A DNA stretch of 53,358 nt, from the NCBI GenBank assembly GCA_025454175.1, contig JALOOX010000016.1:1-53358 (forward strand), in the 5' to 3' direction. Origin of the DNA: Syntrophobacteraceae bacterium (GTDB taxonomy: Bacteria; Desulfobacterota; Syntrophobacteria; Syntrophobacterales; Syntrophobacteraceae). Positions 8,855 to 17,795 of the stretch are shown piece after piece. Positions within the stretch are counted from its first letter, which is position 1. Every line of letters starts with the position of its first letter. The position numbers and the translations under genes were made by a program. Under the pieces are notes generated by a model, which saw only the letters and a list, made by a program, of their open reading frames with translations, searched no databases and had not been told where the DNA came from.

Positions 8855-9855
8855 TGCAGAAGCCCTTTGGCGCTCAAAAAGCGGCGATTATTCTCATGTC
8901 GCTCGGTGAGGAGGTCTCGGCCCAGATCCTCAGGAATCTGTCCACCGAGGAAATCAGGAAGCTCGGCACGGAGCTCACGAACATTCACGGGGTCAAGAAG
9001 GAGCTCTGCGATGAGCTGCTCCTGGAATTCACCGCCCAGTTCAATGAAGACGCGGACATTCACACCCCGGGCGACGACTTCCTGAAGAACCTCCTGCCCA
9101 GTGTTCTCGGCAAGGACCAGGCCGCCGACGTCATGACGACCATCGAGCTCGAGAAGGAGCAGGTTCCGTTCAAGTACGTCCGGGAAATCGATCCCAGGGT
9201 TTTGGCCAACTTCATCAAGAGCGAGCACCCCCAGACCATCGTGATCATCCTGGTCCACCTGGGGCAGGAAAAGGCCAGTCAGGTGCTGGCCCATCTGCCT
9301 GAAAACCTGCAGTTCGAAGTGATCCAGCGCATCGCTCACCTCGAGACCGTCCCGCCGGATCTGGTGAGGGAGGTGGACGAGGTGCTTCAAAAGGAGCTCC
9401 TCTCCGTCGGGAAGGGCACCCAGCAAGTCCTGGGCGGCGTCCAGGCGGTGGCCGAGATCCTCAACCACAGCGATCGCCGCACGGGGGACGGCATCCTCCA
9501 GTCCCTGGAGGAAAACGACACGGACCTCGCCGAAAAGGTGCGCAAGCTCATGTTCGTGTTCGAGGATCTGGCGGGACTCAATGATCAGGGTGTTCGCGAG
9601 CTGCTTCGCGAGGTGAAGAACGACGAGCTCACCCTGGCGCTCAAGACCGCTTCGGACGAGCTCAAGAACAAGATCTTCAAGAATCTCTCTCAGCGGGCCG
9701 TCCAGATACTCGAAGAAGAGATGAGCGTCATGGGGCCGGTGAGGCTGAGCGACGTGGAGGCCGCCCAGCAGACCATCCTGAACGCGGCGCGCAAACTGGA
9801 GAAGGAAGGCAAGATCGTCCTGGCCGGCAAGGAGGGTGGAGACGCCTTTGTCTAG
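8854..9855 (+). CDS. fliG: Flagellar motor switch protein FliG
   Basis: A 333-residue switch protein that couples stator force to the rotor and binds FliF and FliM. It has the FliG pattern from the N-terminal FliF-binding part (AAIILMSLGEEVSAQILRNL) to the middle EHPQT motif (SEHPQTIVIILVHL) and the charged C-terminal torque helix (ELKNKIFKNLSQRAVQILEE). The start is taken as ATG 8854, which overlaps the fliF stop as TGATG and sits 8 bases after GGGAGGAG (8838-8845); a GTG at 8851 is the alternative. Length is normal. Confidence 0.96.
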   Translation: MQKPFGAQKAAIILMSLGEEVSAQILRNLSTEEIRKLGTELTNIHGVKKELCDELLLEFTAQFNEDADIHTPGDDFLKNLLPSVLGKDQAADVMTTIELEKEQVPFKYVREIDPRVLANFIKSEHPQTIVIILVHLGQEKASQVLAHLPENLQFEVIQRIAHLETVPPDLVREVDEVLQKELLSVGKGTQQVLGGVQAVAEILNHSDRRTGDGILQSLEENDTDLAEKVRKLMFVFEDLAGLNDQGVRELLREVKNDELTLALKTASDELKNKIFKNLSQRAVQILEEEMSVMGPVRLSDVEAAQQTILNAARKLEKEGKIVLAGKEGGDAFV

Positions 9856-10585
9856 AATCATCAAGGCCTTTGAGTCGGAATCGGAATCGATATGCGCCTT
9901 CAGTTTTTCGGAGATCGTCGAGGCGGCGGAATGTGACCAGCCGGGAGAGGACGTCCTTGAATCTCCATGCCGGGAAGTCGAGCCGGACCCTCTCGTCGAT
10001 CTCGAATCCCTGGTTCAGCAGCGACTGCTGGAAGCCGAACGGCGAGCCCAGGAGCTCGAGCAGGAAGGCTATGAGAAGGGCTACGCCCAGGGCCTCAAGG
10101 ACGGCGCGGAATTCGGCCGCAAGAGCATGCAGGTGGCCAGGGAGCAGTTCGAAGCCCTTCTGGAGCGTTTGATGTCGCTTCCGAAAGCGGTGATCGAGGA
10201 CTATCGAGACTGGTTCATCTCTTCCTGCCTGGCCGTCTCCAGGCACATCGCCCTGGGGGAGCTCCAGACCAATCCACGCATTCTCACACAGCTCATGGAA
10301 GGCCTCCTGAGTGAAGCCGAGGAAGCACAGGGGATCACCCTCCATCTACACCCCAAGGACCTTGATCTTCTGAACAAGCATTCGTCCCTGGAGGAGATGG
10401 TGGCGAAAGCCGAGAAGACCTTCTCCATAAGGCCGGACCCTGAAATGCCACGGGGGGGCTGCCGCCTGGAGAGCGATATCCAGCTGATCGATGCGTCGCT
10501 GGAGAACCGGCTCTCCCTGATCGAGAAAACCATTCTGGAGACGCGCGACCTGGAGGAAGATGAATCAGAGCTCAACGGCGCATGA
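9848..10585 (+). CDS. fliH: Flagellar export stator FliH
   Basis: About 245 residues. FliH holds the FliI ATPase at the export gate and regulates it. The sequence has the FliH layout: a variable acidic start, a helical middle with Gly-spaced repeats (EGYEKGYAQGLKDGAEFG, about residues 75-92) and a C-terminal domain like the ATP-synthase delta subunit. I prefer TTG 9848, giving MSRIIKAF, because GGTGGAG at 9835-9841 is 6 bases upstream. GTG 9836 is in frame but overlaps its own ribosome site. Both starts overlap the end of fliG, and the end overlaps fliI by 26 bases. The family call comes from the repeat and the position between fliG and fliI. Confidence 0.9.
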   Translation: MSRIIKAFESESESICAFSFSEIVEAAECDQPGEDVLESPCREVEPDPLVDLESLVQQRLLEAERRAQELEQEGYEKGYAQGLKDGAEFGRKSMQVAREQFEALLERLMSLPKAVIEDYRDWFISSCLAVSRHIALGELQTNPRILTQLMEGLLSEAEEAQGITLHLHPKDLDLLNKHSSLEEMVAKAEKTFSIRPDPEMPRGGCRLESDIQLIDASLENRLSLIEKTILETRDLEEDESELNGA

Positions 10586-11894
10586 CTACCTCCGACTGAC
10601 GGCCCTCGGCTCCCGCCTCGATCAGGCTCCCCCCTGGGAGAAGTTCGGCAAGGTCGTCCAGATGGTGGGCAACATCATCGAAGCCGAAGGCATCCGCGCC
10701 GCGGTGGGAGACGTCTGCAGAATACTCCCCGGCGGCCCGGAAGCCCCCATTCTTGCCGAAGTCGTCGGCTTCAACCACAGACGTTTGAAGCTCAGCCCGC
10801 TTTCGGCCATCCAGGGCATTCAGCCGGGCTGCCTGGTTCAGCCCCACCGACAGTCGGGAACCATTTCAGTCGGCGAAGGCATGTTGGGGAGAGTCCTCGA
10901 CGGCCTGGGACAACCCATTGACGATGGCGGCCCTCTGCCTCCGGGGATACCGTATTCGCTGAGTGGAAAGATCGCCAATCCCCTCGAAAGGCCGCTCATC
11001 GATGAACAGCTCGACCTGGGCATTCGATGCATCAACGGCCTGCTGCCGGTGGGAAAAGGACAGCGCATCGGCATATTTGCGGGATCCGGAGTGGGAAAGA
11101 GCACCCTGCTCGGGATGATGGCCCGCTATACGACGGCTGACGTGAACGTGATCGCCCTCGTCGGAGAGCGCGGGAGAGAGGTGAACGAGTTCCTCCACAA
11201 TGAGCTCGGTCCCGAGGGTGTGAAAAGGTCCATCGTCATCGTGGCCACCTCGGACCAGCCCGCCACCGTTCGGATGAAGGCCGCATTCATGGCGTGCGCC
11301 GTGGCGGAATATTTCCGGGATCGAAACCTGGATGTCCTGCTCATGATGGACTCCGTGACCCGATTCGCCATGGCGGCGCGCGAGGTGGGCCTGTCGGCCG
11401 GAGAGCCACCCACCACCAAGGGGTACACTCCCAGCGTGTTCAGCCAGCTGCCGCGCCTTCTCGAGCGCGCGGGCAACTTCGAACGCGGGTCCATCACCGG
11501 CATTTACACCGTTCTCGTGGACGGGGGGGATATGGATGACCCCGTGGCCGATTCCGTGCGCTCCATCCTCGACGGTCACATCGTCTTGAGCCGCAGGCTG
11601 GCCCAGGATCGCCATTACCCATCCATCGACGTTCTGCAGAGCGTCAGCCGCCTGACGAGCCGCCTTCTGGACGAAGAAGCCAGGAACCTGAGCTCGCGAC
11701 TGATCCAAACCCTGGCCCTGTACAAGAGCAGTGAGGACATGATCCGCATCGGCGCCTATGTCAAGGGCAGTCATCACGAAACCGATTATGCCATCAGCAT
11801 GATTGACGGGATCAACGCGTTCCTGCGGCAGCCCGTGGAAGACTACGCATCCGTCGAGGATGCGAGACAGGCTCTGAAAAACCTTTTCGACTGA
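10560..11894 (+). CDS. fliI: Flagellar export ATPase FliI
   Basis: A 444-residue ATPase of the F1-beta/type III family that powers early substrate unloading in the cytoplasm. Walker A is AGSGVGKST (174-182), Walker B is DVLLMMDSVTR, and the FliI segment ATSDQPATVRMKAAF is present. Typical family motifs GERGREVNEFL and GEPPTTKGYTPSVF are intact. The ATG at 10560 lies inside fliH and follows GGAGG (10552-10556) by 3 bases. Full length for the family. Confidence 0.97.
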   Translation: MNQSSTAHDYLRLTALGSRLDQAPPWEKFGKVVQMVGNIIEAEGIRAAVGDVCRILPGGPEAPILAEVVGFNHRRLKLSPLSAIQGIQPGCLVQPHRQSGTISVGEGMLGRVLDGLGQPIDDGGPLPPGIPYSLSGKIANPLERPLIDEQLDLGIRCINGLLPVGKGQRIGIFAGSGVGKSTLLGMMARYTTADVNVIALVGERGREVNEFLHNELGPEGVKRSIVIVATSDQPATVRMKAAFMACAVAEYFRDRNLDVLLMMDSVTRFAMAAREVGLSAGEPPTTKGYTPSVFSQLPRLLERAGNFERGSITGIYTVLVDGGDMDDPVADSVRSILDGHIVLSRRLAQDRHYPSIDVLQSVSRLTSRLLDEEARNLSSRLIQTLALYKSSEDMIRIGAYVKGSHHETDYAISMIDGINAFLRQPVEDYASVEDARQALKNLFD

Positions 11895-11927
11895 CCTGAT
11901 CCCGCGGACGGAAAATCCTGCTGAGCC

Positions 11928-12386
11928 ATGGGTTATCGATTTCGTTTCAAGGCGCTGCAACAATACAGGGAATTCCTCCTCAAGCGGGAGCAGATCGCCC
12001 TCGCCCGGGCGCTGCAAAGACTGGAAGCCCGTGAAATGGAGCGTGCGCAGGCTCGGGAGCGGCTGAGGACGGAGTCGATTCATTTCGAGAAACGCCAATG
12101 CGAAGGGATGGGAGTGCCGGACTTCCTCGCCTACGGTGACCGTATTCAAGCCCTGGAACAGCATTTGCTTAGGCTTGAAAGGGAAGTCCTGGAGCTTCGC
12201 GCCGAGGTGGAATCCGCCCAGCGGAATGTATTGGAGAGGGAGAGGGACCTGAGGGCGTTGACCATTCTCGAAGAGCGCGAACGGGAATCCTACATGCACG
12301 ACATGAGAAAGAAGGAACAGGGGCACATCGATGAATTCGCCATCCTCGGCACAGGCAGGAGAAAAGACGATTCAGGCTCGTCCTGA
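11928..12386 (+). CDS. fliJ: Flagellar export chaperone FliJ
   Basis: A 152-residue, highly charged helical protein, almost wholly coiled coil (LARALQRLEAREMERAQARE onward), with the FliJ start YRFRFKALQQYREFL. FliJ is the export stalk that recycles chaperones and links FliI to FlhA. It is 33 bases after fliI. Its 3' end overlaps the next gene by 56 bases, a larger overlap than elsewhere in the operon. Confidence 0.9.
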   Translation: MGYRFRFKALQQYREFLLKREQIALARALQRLEAREMERAQARERLRTESIHFEKRQCEGMGVPDFLAYGDRIQALEQHLLRLEREVLELRAEVESAQRNVLERERDLRALTILEERERESYMHDMRKKEQGHIDEFAILGTGRRKDDSGSS

Positions 12387-13035
12387 TGATGCTCCGGAAC
12401 CAGAACGGGAACAGATCCGCGGCCCTCGGTCCTCTCTGTACAGCGTGCTCACCCTGATCCTCATCATCCTGCTTCTGAAGCTGGGCCTCACCCTGGGACG
12501 CCTGGTCGGGGATGAAACCGATTCCTACCTGCCCGCGTTCGCCGAGGAGGTGATGGCTCAGGAGCGCAAGACGAAGCCTCAGGAAACGGAGGCCCGGAAG
12601 AAAACCGCTCCGCCCACGCAAGACCCTTCGCCCGCACCCGCGGCAGCCCCGACCCTGACCGACATGGTCGCCCACCTGGAACAAAGGGAGGCTGAGCTCA
12701 AGAAACGAGAGGAATCGGTCCGCCAGAAGGAGGAATACCTCTCGAAGCTCGAGCAGGAGACGGAAAAGAAGCTGAAGGAGCTCATCGTCATCCAGAAGGA
12801 GATCCAGGCCTACCGAACCGAGAAGGAGGAAGCGCAGAATGGGAAGATCCGCTCACTGGCCAAGATCTACGGGACCATGAAGCCCAAGGAGGCGGCCAAG
12901 CTGCTGGAGAATCTCGACGACCAGCTGGTGGTGAGCGTCATCTCCACCATGACCCCCGATGAAGCCGGAACCATACTCGGGAACATGGATGTCAAGAAGG
13001 CGGCAAAGATATCCGAGTCCCTGTCTCATCGATGA
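12331..13035 (+). CDS. MotE-like membrane protein with MgtE_N-type C-terminal domain
   Basis: A 234-residue single-pass membrane protein. A transmembrane helix covers about 37-58, a Pro/Ala/Lys linker about 75-105, and a long coiled coil about 105-170 (LEQREAELKKREESVRQKEE). The C-terminal domain (about 178-234) has the repeated pattern MKPKEAAKLLENLDDQLVV and MTPDEAGTILGNMDVKKAA, which matches the N-terminal domain of MgtE transporters and the MotE family found after fliJ. MotE in rhizobia is a periplasmic chaperone of MotC, but here no MotC gene is visible, so the partner is unknown. A deep start inside fliJ suggests tight co-expression. No magnesium channel helices are present, so it is not a transporter. 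Confidence 0.8.
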   Translation: MNSPSSAQAGEKTIQARPDDAPEPEREQIRGPRSSLYSVLTLILIILLLKLGLTLGRLVGDETDSYLPAFAEEVMAQERKTKPQETEARKKTAPPTQDPSPAPAAAPTLTDMVAHLEQREAELKKREESVRQKEEYLSKLEQETEKKLKELIVIQKEIQAYRTEKEEAQNGKIRSLAKIYGTMKPKEAAKLLENLDDQLVVSVISTMTPDEAGTILGNMDVKKAAKISESLSHR

Positions 13036-13172
13036 GCCACTGCTCCGTGCGGCATTTTTGTTCCGGCTGGCTGAGCAAAGTTTTCCGGGCGTCGAGGTCG
13101 GAAGAGCGCGGCCCAAACCTCCTCCTGAAAACATTTCCCATAAAAACCATAAGTTAGACCGGACTTTCCCGC

Positions 13173-13188
13173 TGGCATTGAAGTTGCC
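13173..13188 (+). promoter_or_regulatory. Sigma-54 (-24/-12) promoter of fliK-flgD-flgE
   Basis: TGGCATTGAAGTTGCC has GG at 13174-13175 and GC at 13186-13187, spaced by 10. It is 58 bases before the chosen fliK start, in a 211-base gap otherwise without a gene. It shows that hook genes form a separate sigma-54 unit. Confidence 0.78.
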
Positions 13189-13246
13189 TAAACACCTCCC
13201 GACGCCGCAATCACGCGGCACATGGAATGTGCCCAGGGGGAAGCGA

Positions 13247-15292
13247 ATGAATCCGAATCGACTCAATGCCGCTCAGCTGCTGATGAATTACAGCGCCCAT
13301 GAGAACGGCAAGATCTGTCAGAAGATCCAGCATTCAGAGTTCTCTCAAGAGCTTCAATCCATGGCCTCGTCACAGCAGATGGAATCGCCGCGGCAGCTGA
13401 GCCCGGAGGCCGCTCCAGCCGGCGTCGCCGCCGCTTCTTCACCCCTTGTCGCCATTGCCGATTCCCAAAGCCGGGACGCGGCTGCCGGCGAGCAGCCATT
13501 ACCCCTTCCCCCGAAGGCCGAGCCTTCCCGGCAGTTTTTCCCAATGGGTATTGAGGCTCCGCGGGCCGAGGTTTCCAAGGCCGTTGCAGGCCGAGCCAGG
13601 CTCGCGGCGGTGAAGCCGGTCCGAACCGGCAAGCCCCTGAACGGTGACGAGCCTGCGTTCACCAATCCCCTGCTCCTCGACAGAATCCTCGCCCAGCTGC
13701 AGTTTCCCGCGGAAATCCGCCAGCGGTGCGTCGCGAGCCTCCAGAAGCACGGGAGTCTCTCCGTGGATGAGCTCTTTTCCGCTCTTGCGGGACCTGCTTC
13801 CGGGGGGAGCAGGGAGACCGCTCCACCGGTGGTCTCCGCATCAGACGTTCAGGAGCTCGTCAATTCAATCAAGATGGGCAGTTCGATCGGCATCCCTGGT
13901 TTGAGCGATCTCAAGATCAAGAAGGACGGCGTGTATACGCTTGAGGAGCTCAGGGACCTTCTCAAGCCGCTCACCCAGAGCAGAAGGATCAAGGCCGCAT
14001 CCCAGGCGGCCCGGCGCGCTGCCGGCCATCCGGTGGGCTTGCGGGAGATTGGAATGGAGACCCCCGATTCCCCTCAGGTCGCGGCAGCCCCCGAGGGACA
14101 GCTCGAGAGACTCTCGGCAAGCCGTCTGCCCTCATTCACGGCGATCGCTCCCGAACGCCCGTCGCGGATGCATCGGTCTCCTCCAACGGGCGAACAGGAG
14201 AGAAACGAACAGCAGGCCGGAAACCATCGCGTGGGCGCTCCCTCCGTCAAGCCGGAGGCCCGAAGCCAATCGGCATATGACATTTCCTCCGGCCCGCGGG
14301 TCCATGCGACCCCGCGGGGGGCAAAGCAGGACCGTTTCGATCCCGATTTCGTTTCACCAATTCCCTCGAAGTCGGGCGCGGAAGCGCCCGTCGAGGAAAT
14401 CTCCGCTCCTCCACGCCCTGTTCAGGCTCCATCCCAGAAGACCGAGGGCACCGTCTTCTCATGGGATCGGAGCACCGGCGGCAAGCACAGTCCTCACCCT
14501 GCCCGCATCCAGGAACCTTTGTCCGGCAGCGTGGCCGTCTCCGCGATGGCGGTGGACGCTCAAAACGAGGACGGTTCAGGCCCCGTGGAGGGGTTGAGTG
14601 ACAACACCGCCGATTTCAAGGTTGATTCGCTTTCGGGGGGTGATCCCTTCGACGGACCGGACAGCAAGGATCCCGGGAGCCCATCACCCGGCCGGCAGGA
14701 CCGGGGAAATGACCCGAACGGTTTTCAGGGAGGACGCGAGGCGGATACCGCCGCCGGCCCCGGTCGGCCGAGGAGCGAGACTCCGTTCAGCGTGGTCTCC
14801 TCGTCCAGCGGGGTCGAAACCCATCCCAGAGCGGATGTGCGAACCGAACGCATCAATATTCAACACCCCGGCTGGACCGAGAAGCTCTCGGAGCAGGTGA
14901 TGGAGAGGGCTCGGTCGGGCAAATCATCCCTGGTGGTCGAATTTGAACCCCTGGACCTTGGCCACATGACGCTTCGGATCGAGGCGGACCAGCGGCAGGT
15001 GACCGCCTGGATTTCGACCCAGACCGAGGAAGCCAGGACCCTCCTGCTCCAGAACACCACGGCCCTTCAGAAGCACCTGGCGGAGCATGGCCTCAGCCTG
15101 GGCCAGTTGACCGTCAATGTGAGCGACGGTAGAGGCGGCACCAGGGGAAACGTGGACCATCGCAACGGTCGCAGGACATCGAGGATCGGAGCCAGGCCGG
15201 GCAGGGAGCCCCAGGGGGCTCCCGTCGCCCCCGGCATCCACAGCAGGCTCATGGGCCAGGGCGGCCACCAGACGATCAGCCTGACGGTTTGA
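13247..15292 (+). CDS. fliK: Flagellar hook-length control protein FliK
   Basis: About 681 residues. FliK is secreted during hook growth, measures hook length and switches FlhB specificity. The first 500 residues are low-complexity and rich in Pro, Ser and Ala, as expected of the ruler. The C-terminal hook domain (about 540-630) is clear: SSLVVEFEPLDLGHMTLRIE followed by a helical stretch ending LAEHGLSLGQLTVNV. The frame is open from 12959, but that would place the start inside the preceding gene and upstream of the sigma-54 promoter. ATG 13247 after GGGGGAAG is preferred. The length is above average for FliK; the ruler part varies widely in the family. Confidence 0.9.
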   Translation: MNPNRLNAAQLLMNYSAHENGKICQKIQHSEFSQELQSMASSQQMESPRQLSPEAAPAGVAAASSPLVAIADSQSRDAAAGEQPLPLPPKAEPSRQFFPMGIEAPRAEVSKAVAGRARLAAVKPVRTGKPLNGDEPAFTNPLLLDRILAQLQFPAEIRQRCVASLQKHGSLSVDELFSALAGPASGGSRETAPPVVSASDVQELVNSIKMGSSIGIPGLSDLKIKKDGVYTLEELRDLLKPLTQSRRIKAASQAARRAAGHPVGLREIGMETPDSPQVAAAPEGQLERLSASRLPSFTAIAPERPSRMHRSPPTGEQERNEQQAGNHRVGAPSVKPEARSQSAYDISSGPRVHATPRGAKQDRFDPDFVSPIPSKSGAEAPVEEISAPPRPVQAPSQKTEGTVFSWDRSTGGKHSPHPARIQEPLSGSVAVSAMAVDAQNEDGSGPVEGLSDNTADFKVDSLSGGDPFDGPDSKDPGSPSPGRQDRGNDPNGFQGGREADTAAGPGRPRSETPFSVVSSSSGVETHPRADVRTERINIQHPGWTEKLSEQVMERARSGKSSLVVEFEPLDLGHMTLRIEADQRQVTAWISTQTEEARTLLLQNTTALQKHLAEHGLSLGQLTVNVSDGRGGTRGNVDHRNGRRTSRIGARPGREPQGAPVAPGIHSRLMGQGGHQTISLTV

Positions 15293-15327
15293 ACCGGGAA
15301 GAATACTCACAGCACTGGAGATAGAAC

Positions 15328-16020
15328 ATGTCCGACATGACCATACCATCCTCGACCAGCTCCGCTTTCTCTCAAGTGTCTCAGAAGGGGGGCTCCGCCG
15401 CGACGAGCATGCTGAACATGAACGCATTCCTCACCATGTTCACCACCCAGCTCAAATACCAGGATCCCACCAACCCGATGCAATCCTACGAGCTGGCGGC
15501 CCAGCTGGCCCAGTTCAGCTCGGTGGAAAAGCTCACCGGCATCGAGAAAAGCATGACTGAAATGCAGTCGTATCTTTCGGCCCTGCACAATGCCCAGATG
15601 ATTCAGGCCGTCGGCAAGGAGATCACCGGCGCCAGCAACATCATCCAGGTGACGGGAGACCAGATCACCCGGTCCGGCTTTCAGCTCGGGGTCGGCGCGA
15701 GTGAAGCCGTGGCGAGGATCCACACCCAGACGGGCGACGTCGTCAGGACAATCGCCATGGGAGAGCTCGCGGCGGGCCGTCACAAGCTCGAATGGGATGG
15801 GAAGAACGATGCCGGCCAGAAGGTCGCTCCGGGATTGTACGCCTTTGAAATCCTGGCCCTTGGAAGTGACGGAAGCGCGCTCGACGTGGACACGTCGGTC
15901 AGCGGGACCGCTTACGCATTCCGCATGGTCGAGGGGGTCCCCTTCCTGGTTCTGGACGGCGAGAACGGACTCCTGATTCCGACGAGCTCCGTGAAACAGG
16001 TCAACAATCCCTCGGCCTGA
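15328..16020 (+). CDS. flgD: Hook-assembly scaffold FlgD
   Basis: A 230-residue cap that guides hook-subunit polymerisation and is later removed. The conserved N-terminus has MNAFLTMFTTQLKYQDPTNP and AAQLAQFSSVEKL. The C-terminal half has the Ig/Tudor-like fold with HKLEWDGKNDAGQKVAPGLY. It lies between fliK and the hook gene, the usual order. ATG 15328 gives a standard length. Confidence 0.96.
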   Translation: MSDMTIPSSTSSAFSQVSQKGGSAATSMLNMNAFLTMFTTQLKYQDPTNPMQSYELAAQLAQFSSVEKLTGIEKSMTEMQSYLSALHNAQMIQAVGKEITGASNIIQVTGDQITRSGFQLGVGASEAVARIHTQTGDVVRTIAMGELAAGRHKLEWDGKNDAGQKVAPGLYAFEILALGSDGSALDVDTSVSGTAYAFRMVEGVPFLVLDGENGLLIPTSSVKQVNNPSA

Positions 16021-16136
16021 CAGGCATCGAGGAGATCGATTCAAAAATTTCAAGCCGCACCGGCTTGACGGGCTCCAGCACCAAATGGACGACTCGAGCA
16101 TCATCAATCGCATGGGGAATTGAAGGGAGGAGCATC

Positions 16137-16925
16137 ATGGGCATCAACAGTGCGATGTACAATGGGGTCAGCGGTCTGAACAGCTTCAGCGCGGCCATCT
16201 CGGTGGTCGGGGACAACGTGGCCAACTCCAACACCACGGCCTACAAAACCAACAAGGTGCATTTTGGAGACATGGTCAACCAGTACCTTTCGATCAACTC
16301 CAACGACACCGAGAGCGAGGGGGCCGGGAGCATGATCCTCGGCATTTCCACGGACTATGCACAGGGCCTCATCCTGAACACGTCCAACTGGGCGGACCTG
16401 GCCATCGGCGGCGAAGGGTTCTTCAACGTTCAGGACCCGATCTCGGGCAAGATGTATTACACCCGGGACGGGAGCTTCCACCTGGACGACCAGGCGTACC
16501 TCGTGAACATGCTGGGCCACAGGGTCCAGGCCATCGGCGGCAGCGGGGACATCCAGGTTCCGAACATCCAGAACTTCGTGAGCTTCCACGTGGAAACCGA
16601 TGGGAGCATCTACGGCGTCGACAACACGGGAGCCCAGCAATTCATCAATCAGGTCGCGCTCTTCAGCTTTTCCAACAAGGATGGCCTGGTGCGGCAGGGA
16701 AACAATGTTTACATCGCCGGGCCGGAAGTCGGGCAGGTCTTCGACAATGCGACCTTGCCCGAGATCTTCGGCAAGGTGCTGGATTACTCCCTGGAGAACT
16801 CCAACGTGGACCTGGCCAAGCAGATGGTGGACATGATCATCTTCCAGGCGAGCTACAACGCCAATTCCAAGACCATCACCACTTGCAAGGACATGATCGA
16901 CGCCACCATCAACATGGTCCGTTAA
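16137..16925 (+). CDS. flgE: Short flagellar hook protein, FlgE-like
   Basis: A 262-residue axial protein. The N-terminus NSAMYNGVSGLNSFSAAISV followed by GDNVANSNTTAYK and the C-terminus SNVDLAKQMVDMIIFQASYN are hook-type. A GFF motif in IGGEGFFNVQDP begins the Dc/D1 part. GGGAGGAG at 16125-16132 fits ATG 16137; an upstream in-frame ATG at 16065 has no such site. Position after flgD argues for FlgE, but most FlgE proteins exceed 400 residues, and this one has room only for D0, Dc and D1, like FlgG. It may be a minimal hook subunit, or a hook-family paralogue with the true FlgE elsewhere. The family is certain; the exact role is less so. Confidence 0.82.
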   Translation: MGINSAMYNGVSGLNSFSAAISVVGDNVANSNTTAYKTNKVHFGDMVNQYLSINSNDTESEGAGSMILGISTDYAQGLILNTSNWADLAIGGEGFFNVQDPISGKMYYTRDGSFHLDDQAYLVNMLGHRVQAIGGSGDIQVPNIQNFVSFHVETDGSIYGVDNTGAQQFINQVALFSFSNKDGLVRQGNNVYIAGPEVGQVFDNATLPEIFGKVLDYSLENSNVDLAKQMVDMIIFQASYNANSKTITTCKDMIDATINMVR

Positions 16926-16969
16926 CCGGGGGCTCCCTCCCGAGGACCGAGCTCAGGGATCGATCCCGC

Positions 16970-16995
16970 GCGGCCGGCGCCCTTGCGCCGGCCGC
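16970..16995 (+). terminator. Strong hairpin terminator after the hook gene
   Basis: GCGGCCGGCGC (16970-16980) and GCGCCGGCCGC (16985-16995) form a perfect 11-bp stem with loop CCTT. The following bases TTCCAAGTCAAGCTTTT give only a broken T-run. It sits between the flgE stop and the next sigma-54 promoter, so it probably ends the fliK unit. The 360-base gap (16926-17285) holds no gene, only this hairpin, the promoter at 17155 and a leader hairpin at 17195-17215. Confidence 0.7.
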
Positions 16996-17154
16996 TTCCA
17001 AGTCAAGCTTTTGACATATTCCCTGCTCCACGGAGCCGGAGTGATCGGCTCCGGGCTTAAGCCCTTTCATCCTGCCTCGCGTCATGGCCCCCCGGCTCCC
17101 GGCACCGTAACCCCTTTAGCCCCGCATGCCGGCTGGCCCGCCTCCCCTTGTCAA

Positions 17155-17170
17155 TGGCACGCTCGTTGCT
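17155..17170 (+). promoter_or_regulatory. Sigma-54 (-24/-12) promoter of the fliL operon
   Basis: TGGCACGCTCGTTGCT matches the TGGCAC-N5-TTGC consensus at every fixed base, the best site of the window (GG 17156-17157, GC 17168-17169). It lies 116 bases before fliL. The leader includes CGTCCGG-AAATCCC-CCGGACG (17195-17215), a 7-bp stem. Confidence 0.85.
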
Positions 17171-17285
17171 TTTACACATTGCCGTCAAGCCTTCCGTCCG
17201 GAAATCCCCCGGACGTGCCGGCCCGGCCCGAGCCCATTCCCCTTTGGATGCCGCATGACGATTCAGGAGAGGAGCGAAACAATCC

Positions 17286-17777
17286 ATGGCAGCTGAAGCC
17301 CATGACAACGAAGATCCCAAGGAAGCCAAAAAAGGATCGCCCCTGATCAAGATCGTGATCCTGGTCGTGATCCTGGCTGCATTGGGAGGCGGAGGCTTCT
17401 TCGCCTACGGCAAGTTTTTCAAAAAGGCGCCCGCCGAGGGCGATCAGGGTCAGACGGCGGCCGCTCCCCCCGAAAAGCAGGTGATCTGCGACTGGGACCC
17501 CATGCTGGTGAATCTCGCGGACCCCGGAGGCAAGCGCTACCTGAAGCTCGGCATGAAGCTGGAGCTCAACAACGATCGCGTCCTGGAAGAAATGAAAAAC
17601 CGGAGCTTCCAGATCAAGGACGCCATGTTGATGGTCGTCTCCAGCAAGGAATTCGACGACATCGCCACGCCGTCCGGCAAGCAGGCCTTGAAACAGGAAA
17701 TGATGGCCCAGATGAACAAGATCGTCAAACAGGGCCAGGTCAAGGACATTTTCTTCACCGACTTCATCATACAGTAG
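17286..17777 (+). CDS. fliL: Flagellar basal body-associated protein FliL
   Basis: A 163-residue single-pass inner-membrane protein that supports the stators around the MS ring. One transmembrane helix covers about 20-41 (IKIVILVVILAALGGGGFFA), followed by an Ala/Gly/Glu linker and the FliL domain ending in the typical QVKDIFFTDFIIQ. It opens the operon that continues to fliM 18 bases later. Length is usual. Confidence 0.94.
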   Translation: MAAEAHDNEDPKEAKKGSPLIKIVILVVILAALGGGGFFAYGKFFKKAPAEGDQGQTAAAPPEKQVICDWDPMLVNLADPGGKRYLKLGMKLELNNDRVLEEMKNRSFQIKDAMLMVVSSKEFDDIATPSGKQALKQEMMAQMNKIVKQGQVKDIFFTDFIIQ

Positions 17778-17795
17778 GTCCGGACAGATCGAGAC

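Noticed and set aside
16085..16100. TGG...GAGC sequence before the hook gene, resembling -24/-12
   Set aside because: Spacing is 9 and TTGC is absent; the hook gene is better served by the fliK promoter.
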